Numbered from the stretch's first letter, positions 42,774 to 52,282 are shown. The stretch: 64,000 bases of DNA from Rhynchopus sp. YZ270_cl-10 (GCA_964035575.1 OZ037918.1:930001-994000), one strand, 5' to 3'. Numbers and translations are program-made. Notes: generated by a model not told the origin, from the sequence alone.

Positions 42774-43478
42774 TACTACCGTTCATATAAAATTGCAAAA
42801 ATAAAATGCTGATTTCAACAAACCACTCTAATGTATTGGGGTGTTCTTTTGCGGGAAACATGGGTGTGGAAAAGAAAGCGTGGGGGATGGGGGGTGTGGT
42901 CGCAATGAAAGGGATATTCAGAAATATGCCAGATTTATTTTTTATTTATTTTTAACTATGGTGTGGTGGAGGGAGGGTGGGGAAGAGAGTGTTAAGGGAC
43001 ACACTGACGGCGATAGTTGGTGGGCTCTTGTGTCACACTTGGTTTTTACCCAGCGCAAAGGAAGGAAAAGGGTCTTTATCCCAAGCTTTTCTTACCGCTG
43101 GATAAAAAAAAACACAAAGTCCGGGCTGGCTGTCGGTTCTTGTGTATTCGCGAGGGGGTGTCAATACACAGGGATTCTTCTATACAATTCAGGTTCGAGA
43201 AAATTAAAAAAAAACTAAACAAAACTTGCCCCCAAAAAATCCAACAAAATTTCAAAAAAAAAGCAAAAAAAAAAAAAAACACACAAAAATTAATCTAATA
43301 CTGAAAAACAGACACCTTCTTAACGAACAAGAAAAACTGATAGAGGCGATTGACTTACTTGCTAAGGCGGTGGCAACTATCCCAATTATTCATTATTTTT
43401 TTTTTCTCCCTAGGATTTTTTTCTCCATTTTTTGTCATCTACTGGTTGACGCGAAGGGGAGGGAACAAAAAGGGGAGG

Positions 43479-43589
43479 GGTGGGCCTATATCTATATTTT
43501 GGGGGTCACTCTTAGACTCATACCTAGAAAGCGAATTTCGTATTCGCTTTCTAGGTATGCCTAGTGGGGGGGTGGGCCTATATCTATAT
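43479..43589. mobile_element. 18-bp perfect hairpin flanked by 19-bp direct repeats
   Basis: CATACCTAGAAAGCGAAT (43519-43536) and its exact complement (43542-43559) have a 5-base loop. GGTGGGCCTATATCTATAT occurs at 43479-43497 and 43571-43589. It could be a small element with a long duplication, or a duplication that trapped a palindrome. Confidence 0.6.
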
Positions 43590-43626
43590 CTTTACACAGC
43601 TGCTGTCAGCATTAACAAAAAAATAT

Positions 43627-43680
43627 ATAGTGGAGTTCATCCTCGGGTGTCTACACTAATACAACCAAGTTTTCAAAAAA
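43627..43680 (+). repeat. Module F, copy 3
   Basis: Same 50-base core as copies 1 and 2, preceded by ATATATAG and followed by an A-run. Confidence 0.8.
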
Positions 43681-43812
43681 AAAGAGAAGTAGCAGAAAAA
43701 ATGAGTCAAAAACGACTTTTTTGAGTAGATGATCAGAACAGAGATGTGTGTGCTTGAGAGAGAGAAGACACAAACCATCTTCTATTTTTTTTTCCACGCC
43801 ATTTTCGGTATG

Positions 43813-43849
43813 AGGTGTGCCCCAAAGCACGAAAGGCTTAGGTTCATCT
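43813..43849 (+). repeat. Module C hairpin
   Basis: AGGTG (43813-43817) with CATCT (43845-43849); inner AAGC (43825-43828) with GCTT (43836-43839); loop ACGAAAG. Confidence 0.7.
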
Positions 43850-44056
43850 AAAAAACACCTTTTTTTGTCGATGCAACAAAGCAAAAAAAGGGGAGGGTGA
43901 ATGAAGGGATTCTTCACCTTCACGCTTTTCCCTGCCCCTTCCCTCCCCCTTTCCCCCACGTTCCTTCTTTCGTGAACCAAATGGAAAAAGAAAAAAAGCA
44001 ACATGCCACATGAGTGGGCACACTGAGTACATTTTTTTGTCCTGCTTTTCCCCCAC

Positions 44057-44209
44057 GACGGACTAGGTAGGGGCACTGCTGGTGTGACTACTAGTCGCAA
44101 CGACTAGTAGTTACACCAGCAGTGTAGTTGCTAACGGTACCAATGATATCGTAAAACTAGTCGCAAAACACTATGGCATTTGGACTAATAGCACTACCAC
44201 TAGTCCGCC
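44057..44209. mobile_element. Nested palindromic element upstream of the dehydrogenase gene
   Basis: The hairpin 44074-44124 has 24-base arms (CACTGCTGGTGTGACTACTA...) with one mismatch and a 3-base loop. It lies inside a weaker inverted repeat using CGGACTAG at about 44059 and CTAGTCCG at about 44200. ACATGT-containing inverted repeats continue to about 44290. Confidence 0.6.
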
Positions 44210-44358
44210 ATGCACAACGCCTCATGTCAGCGGGACATGTCAGAATGACATGTGCGCAAGTCATCGTTTTTTACCGTGTCATTCTCTGACATGTGTCGTG
44301 TGCCCACCCTTCTTTCCTACACCCTCCAAAACAGACAAAAAACAAAACACCACCCAAA

Positions 44359-45309
44359 ATGGCATCCCACCCGAAGGTCGCAGCGTACCTTGCTGCCAAT
44401 GGACGTGGTGAGACGATGAAGGGGAAGGTCGCCATTATTACGGGGTCGACCAGAGGTATTGGCAGAGAGTGTGCTCTCGCGCTTGCCGCCTGCGGCGTCA
44501 ACATCGTCGTTGCCGCGAAGTCGACGGAGGAGAAGCCGAACCTTCCGGGAAGCATCTACACTGTTGCGGAGGAATGCCGCAAGCTTGGCGTCCGCGCCCT
44601 GCCATGCAAGGTGGACATGCGTGACGCCTCCAGCATTGAGCAGTGCGTGGCCGCGACTGTCGAGCACTTCAACCGCATCGACATCGTCATCAACAACGCC
44701 TCCGCACTCTGGTGGCACACCATCGAGGACACCCCCGCCAGCAAATACGACCTGATCACCTCCATCAACACCCGCGGGTCCTTCCTCCTCACCAAGCTTG
44801 CGTACCCACACATGAAGAAAAACGGATTCGGCAGAGTGGTCAACATGTCCCCCCCGATTGACCCACACTACGAGGCGTACAAGGGGTTCACTGCATACAA
44901 CATCAGCAAGTTTGGAATGACAATGGTTGCAATGGGGGCAGCGGCGGAAGGGGAGGACTGTGGGATTACAGGAAACAGTCTGTGGCCGGCGACGGTGGTG
45001 GAATCGCAGGCGTCGAAGAACTTCAAGATGGGTGCGACGAAGAACTGGAGGAAAGCGTCGATTCTGGCAGACGCGGTTCTGGTCCTGATGGCAACCCCAG
45101 AGGCAACAGGGGAGCAGCTCATTGATGACGAATTCCTCCAGGTGGCAGTCAACCTCTCGAAGGAAGACCTTGCCCACTACCGCTTCGACCCCAACCACGA
45201 GCCCATGCGTGCTCTCGCGAAGCGTGGTATGCTCCAGGATTCCAAGTTCCGCCGTGGAGACGTCCGTGCCCTCAACAAGGACATCAAGAACACCGACGCC
45301 AAGCTGTAG
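44359..45309 (+). CDS. HSDL2-like short-chain dehydrogenase with peroxisomal C-terminus
   Basis: Single exon, 316 residues. The upstream in-frame codons belong to the spacer; the ATG at 44359 is in AAAATGG. Cofactor motif TGSTRGIG is at 28-35, NNAS at 112-115, catalytic Ser at 164 (NMSPP) and YNISK with Tyr180/Lys184: a complete classical SDR active site. INNASALWWHTIEDTP and the SPP after the strand are typical of the HSDL2 (SDR13C) subgroup. The last three residues, AKL, are a PTS1-type signal, so a peroxisomal or glycosomal location is likely. Human HSDL2 has a C-terminal SCP2 lipid-binding domain; that is absent here and replaced by a 60-residue tail. The substrate is unknown. Codon use is strongly GC-biased. 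Confidence 0.88.
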   Translation: MASHPKVAAYLAANGRGETMKGKVAIITGSTRGIGRECALALAACGVNIVVAAKSTEEKPNLPGSIYTVAEECRKLGVRALPCKVDMRDASSIEQCVAATVEHFNRIDIVINNASALWWHTIEDTPASKYDLITSINTRGSFLLTKLAYPHMKKNGFGRVVNMSPPIDPHYEAYKGFTAYNISKFGMTMVAMGAAAEGEDCGITGNSLWPATVVESQASKNFKMGATKNWRKASILADAVLVLMATPEATGEQLIDDEFLQVAVNLSKEDLAHYRFDPNHEPMRALAKRGMLQDSKFRRGDVRALNKDIKNTDAKL

Positions 45310-46372
45310 AAAAAGGGGGGTTAAAAAAAAAGTAGTTTAGTTGTTCAATAAAACGAAGAGGAGGAGGAGGAGAGAGGAGGAAGGAGAAAAAGGTGTTTTT
45401 TAATATTTTTTTTTTTTTCGGCGGATGAGTTAGTCTCGACAGCTGCGCATGATTTATTTATTTTTGCCTTTTTTTTTTTTTGGTTCTTCTCTAGTCTCTT
45501 TTGATCTCTTTTCATTTCAAAACAAATTTGTGGATTTTTATTTTGTGGTTCAAAAAAGAAAAAAACTCTGGATGATGGGTAAGTCCTTTTTTTAGAAGTA
45601 GGTTTGCTAAGCTAATCGCTTAGAATAATTCTTACTGACTATTCCGTATTCTCCCTCTTCCTCCCTTCCTCCCCTTTGGCAGTGCCTGCGTCCCAGAGGC
45701 GTTTGGCATTTCATCAACTTTACCTGGTGTGGCTGAATGATGGGGCACAAAGTGCGCAGAAGTTCGCAGTGCGAATCACCCCTCCCCTTCAGCCACTCCC
45801 CCATTACCTGTTTCTTTTACCCCTCTCACTGGAGGAATATCTTCTTTTTTGAACCACACATTTTTTTTTTTCTCTCCTTTTTTTTCTTCGGTATTTTTTT
45901 CGGCAAAACAATGTGCCGCATATCCTCCATAGTGGGGAGGCCCTTCGTCTTTGTTTGCTGCCCACCACGTACTATATCTAGTTGCTGTTTCTTTCTTCTT
46001 TAGCACCCCCTTTTTTAGATGCGGTGTGCACACTAGCCTCAATTCGTTCTTTTCCCGTTCTTTGCTCTCCATTTGTCGCGTGGTGAATTGATTTCATCAT
46101 TTTTTTTTCAAATGGTGCAGAGAGAGGAAAGTGGGGGAATAGTGTGTGATTGTGGGTGCAACGTGTGTGGGGGTGTAAAAGAGGCAAAAAAAAATTAAAA
46201 ATGAAAAAAGAAAGCATAAGTCCAAAAAACAGAGCAGCAACTATCTAAATCATGCCTTTTTGGTTTTCTTGCTTCATTAGTCTTTGCCGCAGTCAGGGCT
46301 CCCAACCCAACCCGCCACTCTCTCCCCGTACAGATAATTACCTCATTTTTAACAACGGAACACCGCGCAAAC
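45310..46372. other. Spacer with modules C, D and E
   Basis: No gene is supported. A CTAAGC/GCTTAG hairpin remnant lies at 45606-45628, module D at 45681-45710 and a module E-like copy at about 46016-46050. Pyrimidine runs ending in GCAG (about 46287) and TACAG (about 46335) precede the next ATG. Confidence 0.55.
45681..45710 (+). repeat. Module D hairpin
   Basis: AGTGC (45681-45685) pairs with GCATT (45706-45710) using one G-T pair, around CTGCGTCCCAGAGGCG. Confidence 0.6.
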
Positions 46373-48673
46373 ATGAAGGCGAGTGTGGTTGTGTGTGCAC
46401 TGTTGCTGCATGTGGCAGTGGTGGGTGCACAGCGGCCCTGCGACCGGCCCGACACACAGACTGAGCCGTGTGTGGGTGTTGCTGACGGCGCAGTGTGCAG
46501 CTTTGTGAGTGCGAACTCAGGGCAGACGGTGTGCGGTGTGTGTGGAGGGACGAACCGTTGCCCAGACCTATGCGTGGGGGACGGGAGCACGGGGTGCGGT
46601 GACGTGGAGACGACGTCGGCACCTGAGACAGAAGTGCCTGAGACAGCTGTACCTGAGACCGACGTGCCACAGACGGACGTGCCAGAGACAGATGTACCTG
46701 AGACAGACGTGCCCGAGACAGCAGTGCCTGAGGGTGAGAGTGCAGGCACGCCCGTAGAGGAGGCAGACCTGACCTGCACAGACGCACCACTGAATGGGAA
46801 CTCGCTGCTTGAGCCTTGCATGGACACACACATTGTGCCATCGCTGATTGCACCCACGTTTGCGCACCAGACCACACTCACATCGACGGCAGGACGTCTG
46901 GAGGTGACGCTGACTGTGGAGCAGCACCAGCTCGACGCAGGCGCATTCAAGAAGAACGTGCGTGCCTACTGCTACGAGGGGGCGTGCTCTGTGCCAGGGC
47001 CGACGCTGCGTGTGTTCCCTGGGGACACTGTGGTGCTGACGCTTGTGAACAACCTGCTGGACGTGGAACCTGAGCAGGAGACGTCGGACGGGGAGGGGCT
47101 GAACGCGATGCGTCAGGCGAACATCACAAACATGCACACACACGGCCTGCACGTCGACCCTTCTGCGGACAACGTGATCATCGGTGTGGCGCCTGGGGGT
47201 GGGTCGAAGACGTACACATACGAGATCCCTGCGAACCACCTGCCCGGAACACACTGGTACCACTCGCACCACCACGGGTCGAGCTCGCTGCAGGTGCAAG
47301 GAGGCATGGTGGGGATGATTGTGGTGGACGTGCCGGACTTTGAGGAGTCGCCGCCGACGGAGGTGGAGACGTTTGCGACGGAGTCTGCACGCACGCAGTG
47401 GGCAGGGATGCCTGTGTCGCGCATGTCGATCACACACCACGCGCTGTGCTCGTGCAACCCAACCGGGGCGGGGTTCAGCCTGCACAGCTACTCGACGTTG
47501 CGGGAGGTGACTGGTGACAACATCCCGCTTGGGGCTGAGCTGGTGGAGAACTCAGACGGGACGCAGACGCAGCAGGTGCTGCTTGTGAACGGGCAGCGCC
47601 AGCCTGTGCGTGAGATGCGTGTCGGTGTGTGGAACCGGTTTGAGCTGCTGAACGCGGTGGGGGACGTGTACTTGGAGATTGAGCTGCGGACGGCTGTGGC
47701 GCTTGGGGGTGGCGGTGCGACTGCGTGCGAGATGATGCTGCTGTCGCTGGACGGTGTGTTCCCGCACAGCGGTGCACGGTCGATCTCACACGTGTTGATG
47801 ATGCCCGCGACCCGTGCAGGCATTGCGGTGCGCTGCAGCACTGCAGGTGAGTTCTACCTGCAGAGCAACCCGACAGAGCGTGCGTCTGCGTACGACGTTG
47901 CCTTCCTGCAGAACCTCGTCACGCTGGTTGTGAGTGCAGACGGCGGGGATGACGGGACCACGGACGCACCTGTGCTTGCAGAGGCAGATGTGAACCGCCC
48001 GAACTACCTGCAGAACATGCTGGACACGACGCCTGTGTCGGAGTGGCACATGGCCACACGCCTGGCCGGTGCCACTGTTGAGGGCGGCTCCAACTGGCTC
48101 GGTGTGGGCGCAGACTGCGCCACCTCCACCGACGACTGCCCGTTCCTTGCGTTTGGCTACCCCGAGTCTGACGACTCGTCGCGTCACCTGGAGAACTACC
48201 ACTACCGCCACGTCGGACGTCTGTGCGACGTGGAGGACGTTGTCATCAGCGGGGGTGGGGCCTCGCCGCACCCGATGCACTTCCACGTGAACCACTTCCA
48301 GGTAGCGTCCTATTCTGGGAACCCAGCGACGCTTGCGGACTGGGGTGAGGTGGGCGACTGGCGCGACACCATCCCTACCCTGGGTGGACAGCTGCGCGTG
48401 CGCCACGCACTCGACGAGCACGGCGGGAACGTGATGGTGCACTGCCACTTCCTTTGGCACGAGGACACAGGGATGATGGACAGGTACTACATTGCTGCGA
48501 ACAACGCAGACGGGACAGGCAGCGTCGACCCCTGCACAGCGGACGGTGCTAACTACTGCGACAACAGCGTCCCCAGCTCTGCCTTCGACGACGCCTACCC
48601 ACAGGTGCACGGCTCCTGCGTGTCCTACAGGTCGGCAGCTGGCGACGTTGTCCCGCAGCCACCGACAGAGTAG
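46373..48673 (+). CDS. Secreted multicopper oxidase
   Basis: Single exon, 766 residues. The signal peptide is at about 1-19 (ASVVVCALLLHVAVVGA). A Cys-rich N-terminal segment (23-77) precedes an Ala/Glu/Thr-Val-Pro linker with about eight (E/Q)TDVP or ETAVP repeats (83-125). The catalytic part has all four copper-ligand motifs: NMHTHGLH at about 252, HWYHSHHHG at about 293, HPMHFHVNHF at about 633 and HCHFLWHEDTGM at about 690. The last carries the type 1 Cys, His and Met. Laccase-like enzymes oxidise phenols or metal ions with reduction of oxygen to water; the substrate cannot be told from sequence. It acts outside the cell or in the secretory pathway. Codon use is strongly GC-rich, like the dehydrogenase upstream. 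Confidence 0.93.
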   Translation: MKASVVVCALLLHVAVVGAQRPCDRPDTQTEPCVGVADGAVCSFVSANSGQTVCGVCGGTNRCPDLCVGDGSTGCGDVETTSAPETEVPETAVPETDVPQTDVPETDVPETDVPETAVPEGESAGTPVEEADLTCTDAPLNGNSLLEPCMDTHIVPSLIAPTFAHQTTLTSTAGRLEVTLTVEQHQLDAGAFKKNVRAYCYEGACSVPGPTLRVFPGDTVVLTLVNNLLDVEPEQETSDGEGLNAMRQANITNMHTHGLHVDPSADNVIIGVAPGGGSKTYTYEIPANHLPGTHWYHSHHHGSSSLQVQGGMVGMIVVDVPDFEESPPTEVETFATESARTQWAGMPVSRMSITHHALCSCNPTGAGFSLHSYSTLREVTGDNIPLGAELVENSDGTQTQQVLLVNGQRQPVREMRVGVWNRFELLNAVGDVYLEIELRTAVALGGGGATACEMMLLSLDGVFPHSGARSISHVLMMPATRAGIAVRCSTAGEFYLQSNPTERASAYDVAFLQNLVTLVVSADGGDDGTTDAPVLAEADVNRPNYLQNMLDTTPVSEWHMATRLAGATVEGGSNWLGVGADCATSTDDCPFLAFGYPESDDSSRHLENYHYRHVGRLCDVEDVVISGGGASPHPMHFHVNHFQVASYSGNPATLADWGEVGDWRDTIPTLGGQLRVRHALDEHGGNVMVHCHFLWHEDTGMMDRYYIAANNADGTGSVDPCTADGANYCDNSVPSSAFDDAYPQVHGSCVSYRSAAGDVVPQPPTE

Positions 48674-49543
48674 AGTAGACGCCCTTCTGTGCCTGGTATT
48701 GCAGTCAAATCAGAATAGATAGCGTACACTCTTTCCATTACTCCATGTGTACATTTGCCATCAACCCAAAGCCGTCAAGCATCCTATTGTGCAGATCTTT
48801 TGGCACCTTCAAATTCCCTGTTTTGAGAATTTGAACTAAAAACAATGTGTTTGAGTCATCCTTCAGCATCTTTTTGTTTTCCCCCAAAGATCTGATGCTG
48901 TTTTGTAAACTGCAGCAGATCGTCCATTTTTATGAACACTGAACCAACACAAACTTATCTATTGTACATTGATTTGTCTAGAGCGACTCTCTGCATTGTC
49001 TTCACCGCAGGGACGTTTGCTCTTTTTGTATTGCTTTGTACACATTAGTTTGTTTTCCCCCTACATTTTATTTTGCAGTTTGGGGTTTCCATTTCCCTAC
49101 AACCTTTCCCCCTTTTAGCACACACCGTTGCAACAGGGCATGCTTCAGGAACAGTCGCTCTTCATCCTGTCGCTTTCCGCGGAGGAAATCCGCATTTAAC
49201 ACCTGATTTTTTGCCTGAAATTTGGTGGTATTTAAACTCGAAATTAGAGGCAAACATCAGATGGCATTTCCGGTATATTCATCTCCAAATACTTTTCCAA
49301 TTTTCCCCCTTTTTCTTGTCTTCTTCTTCTTCGTGGTATTCAATTCAACACCCGTATATCAACAAAATGATTGTCCGGTGCCTAGGTCCCGTTGGGTAAG
49401 GACCGTTTGCACCTTTCAACTTCCGGGGGGTTTTTACATGATTTTTTTTATATGGTGCCTGCACTAAGAGCTTACTGAAGATGTGTATGTGTGTGTGTAT
49501 GTGTGCACTTGAGGCACATTCACTAATGTTATTAAGGTGATCA

Positions 49544-49580
49544 AGGTTGACTAAGCGCGAGAGAGTGTTAGGGTCATCTT
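49544..49580 (+). repeat. Module C hairpin
   Basis: AGGTTGACTAA faces TTAGGGTCATCT around GCGCGAGAGAGTG. CTAA/TTAG and TGA/TCA pair. TATAAATC follows. Confidence 0.6.
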
Positions 49581-50110
49581 ATAAATCTTTATTTTGTTGC
49601 AGTGCCGGCACATGAGAACTTCCCTCTACATTGTTTTTGCTTCTTTTTTTGAGGCAACGAAACATGAAACATGAACTATGCCCAATCCCCTACTCCGACC
49701 GCCGCTTTGCTATAAAAAAAAAAAGTACTTGACCACGAGTAGCAGTCAGTTGTATTTTTTTCTCTCTCCAGCAAAAGCGGGTGTAGGGTGATGGTGTCTT
49801 GGTCTTGCATCGAACCATTTTATGTATTTTTTTTTGTTGACTTTTTACAGCACCCTTTTGTTACGTTCCCTGTTGTTTAGATGTGTGTGCACTGAATGGG
49901 ATATGCATCTAGCGACGTTTGCCTTTTTTTGTTTTCAAAGGGGAGTACATAGTACACCCTTTTTTAAAAGCTTGCTATTTAGCTCAAAGTAGCAAGTGTA
50001 TGAATTTGCTTTTATGTTTTGCCACGCTGGTTTCGTTTTTTTTTTTGTTCCTGCCCTATTTGGGGTTTAAAACAGAGTTGCATAAACACAATATCTCCCC
50101 CTTTTTATCA

Positions 50111-50343
50111 GATGTAAACCACGAAATGGATTGTAGGATCTGCATGGTTGGGGTGTCCACCCCCACGGTACAGCCGGTCATACCAAAGGTACACTGTTCA
50201 TGAGAGGGCTTTGTATTTCAGGTCAACTTCTTTCTCAGATGTCAAACCTCGAAATGGATGTCGAAAGGACATGGTTGGACGGTAGTGCAACTCCACTCAT
50301 GTACCAAGGTACAGTGCCTCTAGAAGTTTTGTATTTCAAGTCG
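50111..50343 (+). repeat. Two module A copies in tandem
   Basis: Both begin AGATGT-AA-CC-CGAAATGGAT and end in GTACCAA-GGTACA then TTTGTATTTCA. The first keeps the GGGTGTCCACCCC hairpin; the second is shorter. This is the clearest tandem arrangement of the family. Confidence 0.65.
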
Positions 50344-50581
50344 ATTTGTCCTTGACCCAACTTCATTTACCGCAGGGCGATTCTGTAGGCGGACCAACAC
50401 ACAGACGATCCCCTCAGGGACGTCATAATCAAAGCTATCTTGCAGAGCGGAGTGTGCTGTCACAACGTTTCCGCATCAACTTCCATTCCCAGGGGGTCTG
50501 CTACCCCCTCAAGCACCTCTCTCCATCTTTCCCCCTTTATACGTTGATCAGAATACACAAAAGAAAAAACCCTAAAACATC

Positions 50582-51709
50582 ATGAGCAGAATAGTCCTGC
50601 AAGGTGTGCAGCGCAGTGCGCCGCGCACTATAAACCTGGTGGACACACCACAATCACCACCGTCTGTTGTTGTGACCGCACCACCACCACAACCACCGCA
50701 ACCAACACCCACACCGACCCCTACACCGACCCTGACAACCCCTGGGTGGAGTGATAAACGCGCTGCCGCATTTTTGCTGGGAAAACTCGACAAAGCGCTT
50801 CAGGCGCTTAACGACCCTACCCGAAGCACCCCAGCAGATCCTCCTACCGCCTCACAGTTCTGGGAGTACTTCCTCCTCCTCAAAAACTCTGGTGCCGAGG
50901 TTGGTGCGGAGACAAGCAATGCACTGCTCTCAATTCTTGCCACCATTGGGTCGGTTGGGCACGCAGCGCGTACAGTATCCTTAATGGAAGCATCCGGGGT
51001 AACAATCGAGAACTCCGCTGGGGCTGACCTGGTTGCGGCCTATGCGAGAGAGACTCAATATAGCGCCGCGTTCGAAAGTTTCAAACATTTTTCTTCTGAC
51101 GACAGTACCCTTCAAAAGGGTTTCATGGATGCGACGTTCTCTAAGCTGGAAACACCTTCGCATTCTGCGCACAACCGTTTTGCTCGCGCACTGCTTGACG
51201 AAGTGCCAAAGCAGGGGTTAGGAGCCTTAGAACGGAACCACTTCATTTCAGTTGCAAAAGGAAGTGTCGGGGGCGAGCAAGCATGGCAGGTATTGAACGC
51301 AATGAAACGGGAGGGACGAGGGGAGATTCAAGGGGGTGATGCCTTGGGCAGTTTATCTTGGGCATGTGGCAGTGGGAGGGATGTTGAAGGTGCTTTGAAG
51401 ACCGTTGGGTTGGCAGAAGCGAGAGACAGTACGAATGTACCGTGCTACGAAGGGCTAGCTCTGGCGCACCGTGGTCGTGCTGATGTCGCAGGGTCCAGTG
51501 CGACGCTCGATCGTTTTGCAGCTTCAGGTCACTCCCTCGACAGTGCCTCCTTCCTGCTCCAAACCGTTGCCCTCACTGCAGCACCCCCTGCACTGAAAGG
51601 AGACTCGCGTGCAAAGGATTTATGCAAAAAGGTGTACGAAACGACAATGGAGTCTAACATCCCTGCAAAAGAAAACCTGACCCGCATGTTGAAGAAAGTC
51701 GTGCAGTGA
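50582..51709 (+). CDS. PPR-like helical-repeat protein
   Basis: Single exon, 375 residues. The start MSRIVLQGVQRSAPRTINL is basic and could target an organelle. A Pro/Thr-rich linker with (PT)n follows at about 36-54. From residue 60 the protein is built of paired helices of about 35 residues, for example FWEYFLLLKNSGAEVGAETS with NALLSILATIGSVGHAARTV, then SLMEASGVTIENSAGADLVA with AYARETQYSAAFESF. This resembles pentatricopeptide repeats, which bind RNA in mitochondria or plastids, though the repeats are divergent and TPR-like folds are possible. It ends with a basic helix. The ATG is the first in frame after a pyrimidine-rich leader. Confidence 0.65.
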   Translation: MSRIVLQGVQRSAPRTINLVDTPQSPPSVVVTAPPPQPPQPTPTPTPTPTLTTPGWSDKRAAAFLLGKLDKALQALNDPTRSTPADPPTASQFWEYFLLLKNSGAEVGAETSNALLSILATIGSVGHAARTVSLMEASGVTIENSAGADLVAAYARETQYSAAFESFKHFSSDDSTLQKGFMDATFSKLETPSHSAHNRFARALLDEVPKQGLGALERNHFISVAKGSVGGEQAWQVLNAMKREGRGEIQGGDALGSLSWACGSGRDVEGALKTVGLAEARDSTNVPCYEGLALAHRGRADVAGSSATLDRFAASGHSLDSASFLLQTVALTAAPPALKGDSRAKDLCKKVYETTMESNIPAKENLTRMLKKVVQ

Positions 51710-52282
51710 GAGGGGGGCGGCGGGGCTGGGGTCAGGATGCTGTACCCTAAACCCCCAGTGTGAAGTAAAATGAACAGAACGTAAAGGGGAGGGAGGGAGG
51801 GTGGGTGATATGCCCCGTTGCTGCGGAGCCTAGTGGGAAGGGGAAGGGGGGTAGGGGGGGCCGTACACGACCACGGTGCGCATATTACCTGGTCATTTGA
51901 CCAGGTAATATGACCAGGTTTTGACCTGATCAGACCTCTGACCAGCGCACCGTGACGGTGAAGTAAATGTAAAAGGATTTGAGTTGAAGTTAAACCATAA
52001 GTCAAGTGATTCATTTCACCGTCGTGTATGGGGTAATAATGTGTGGTACACAAAAGAAAAGATGCTTTGGGTATTGTGTGTTGTGTGTGTTTGTTAACGT
52101 ATGCAAAAAAGTGATCGCGTCGCCTTCATGTCATACAGCCCGAAGCTCTTGTTGTTGTTGTTTTCTTTTTTTTTTTTAAACACAAAATCTTTGTACCCAA
52201 TGTTTTTGCCTCTGTATGCCTCTTCCTCTTCTCCGCTCCACAAAAGTTACCCTCCCGCCAGACTTATTCACAACAAACAACC
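51710..52282. other. Spacer with a MITE nested in a MITE
   Basis: Holds the nested element at 51864-52029. The rest is T-rich. A pyrimidine-rich stretch ending in CACAAAAG at about 52246 precedes the next ATG. Confidence 0.55.
51864..52029. mobile_element. MITE (TACACGACGGTGA ends) interrupted by a second MITE
   Basis: The outer right end, CACCGTCGTGTA (52018-52029), is complementary to the left TACACGAC plus GGTG, and matches the family at 9341-9580. The inner element, 51872-51954, has perfect 10-base ends CACGGTGCGC/GCGCACCGTG and a long palindrome on TATTACCTGGTCA. A GAC at the left junction and after the right junction may be its target duplication. Confidence 0.6.

Larger units (their letters stand above)
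42774..44358. other. Gene-free spacer with palindromes and modules
   Basis: No gene is supported. It contains a hairpin flanked by direct repeats (43479-43589), module F (43627-43680), module C (43813-43849) and inverted repeats at 44057-44290, including the hairpin at 44074-44124. CCAAAACAG at about 44326-44334 could be an acceptor for the next gene. Confidence 0.6.
48674..50581. other. Gene-free spacer with modules
   Basis: No gene is supported. It contains a module E variant (about 49480-49530), module C (49544-49580), a tRNA-like segment (49787-49818), a module E variant (49878-49915) and two module A copies in tandem (50111-50228, 50238-50343). CCGCAG at about 50375 may be an acceptor. 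Confidence 0.6.

Noticed and set aside
43017-43298. Plus-strand frames near 43 kb
   Set aside because: Lys/Phe-rich translations of homopolymer runs without start context or domain.
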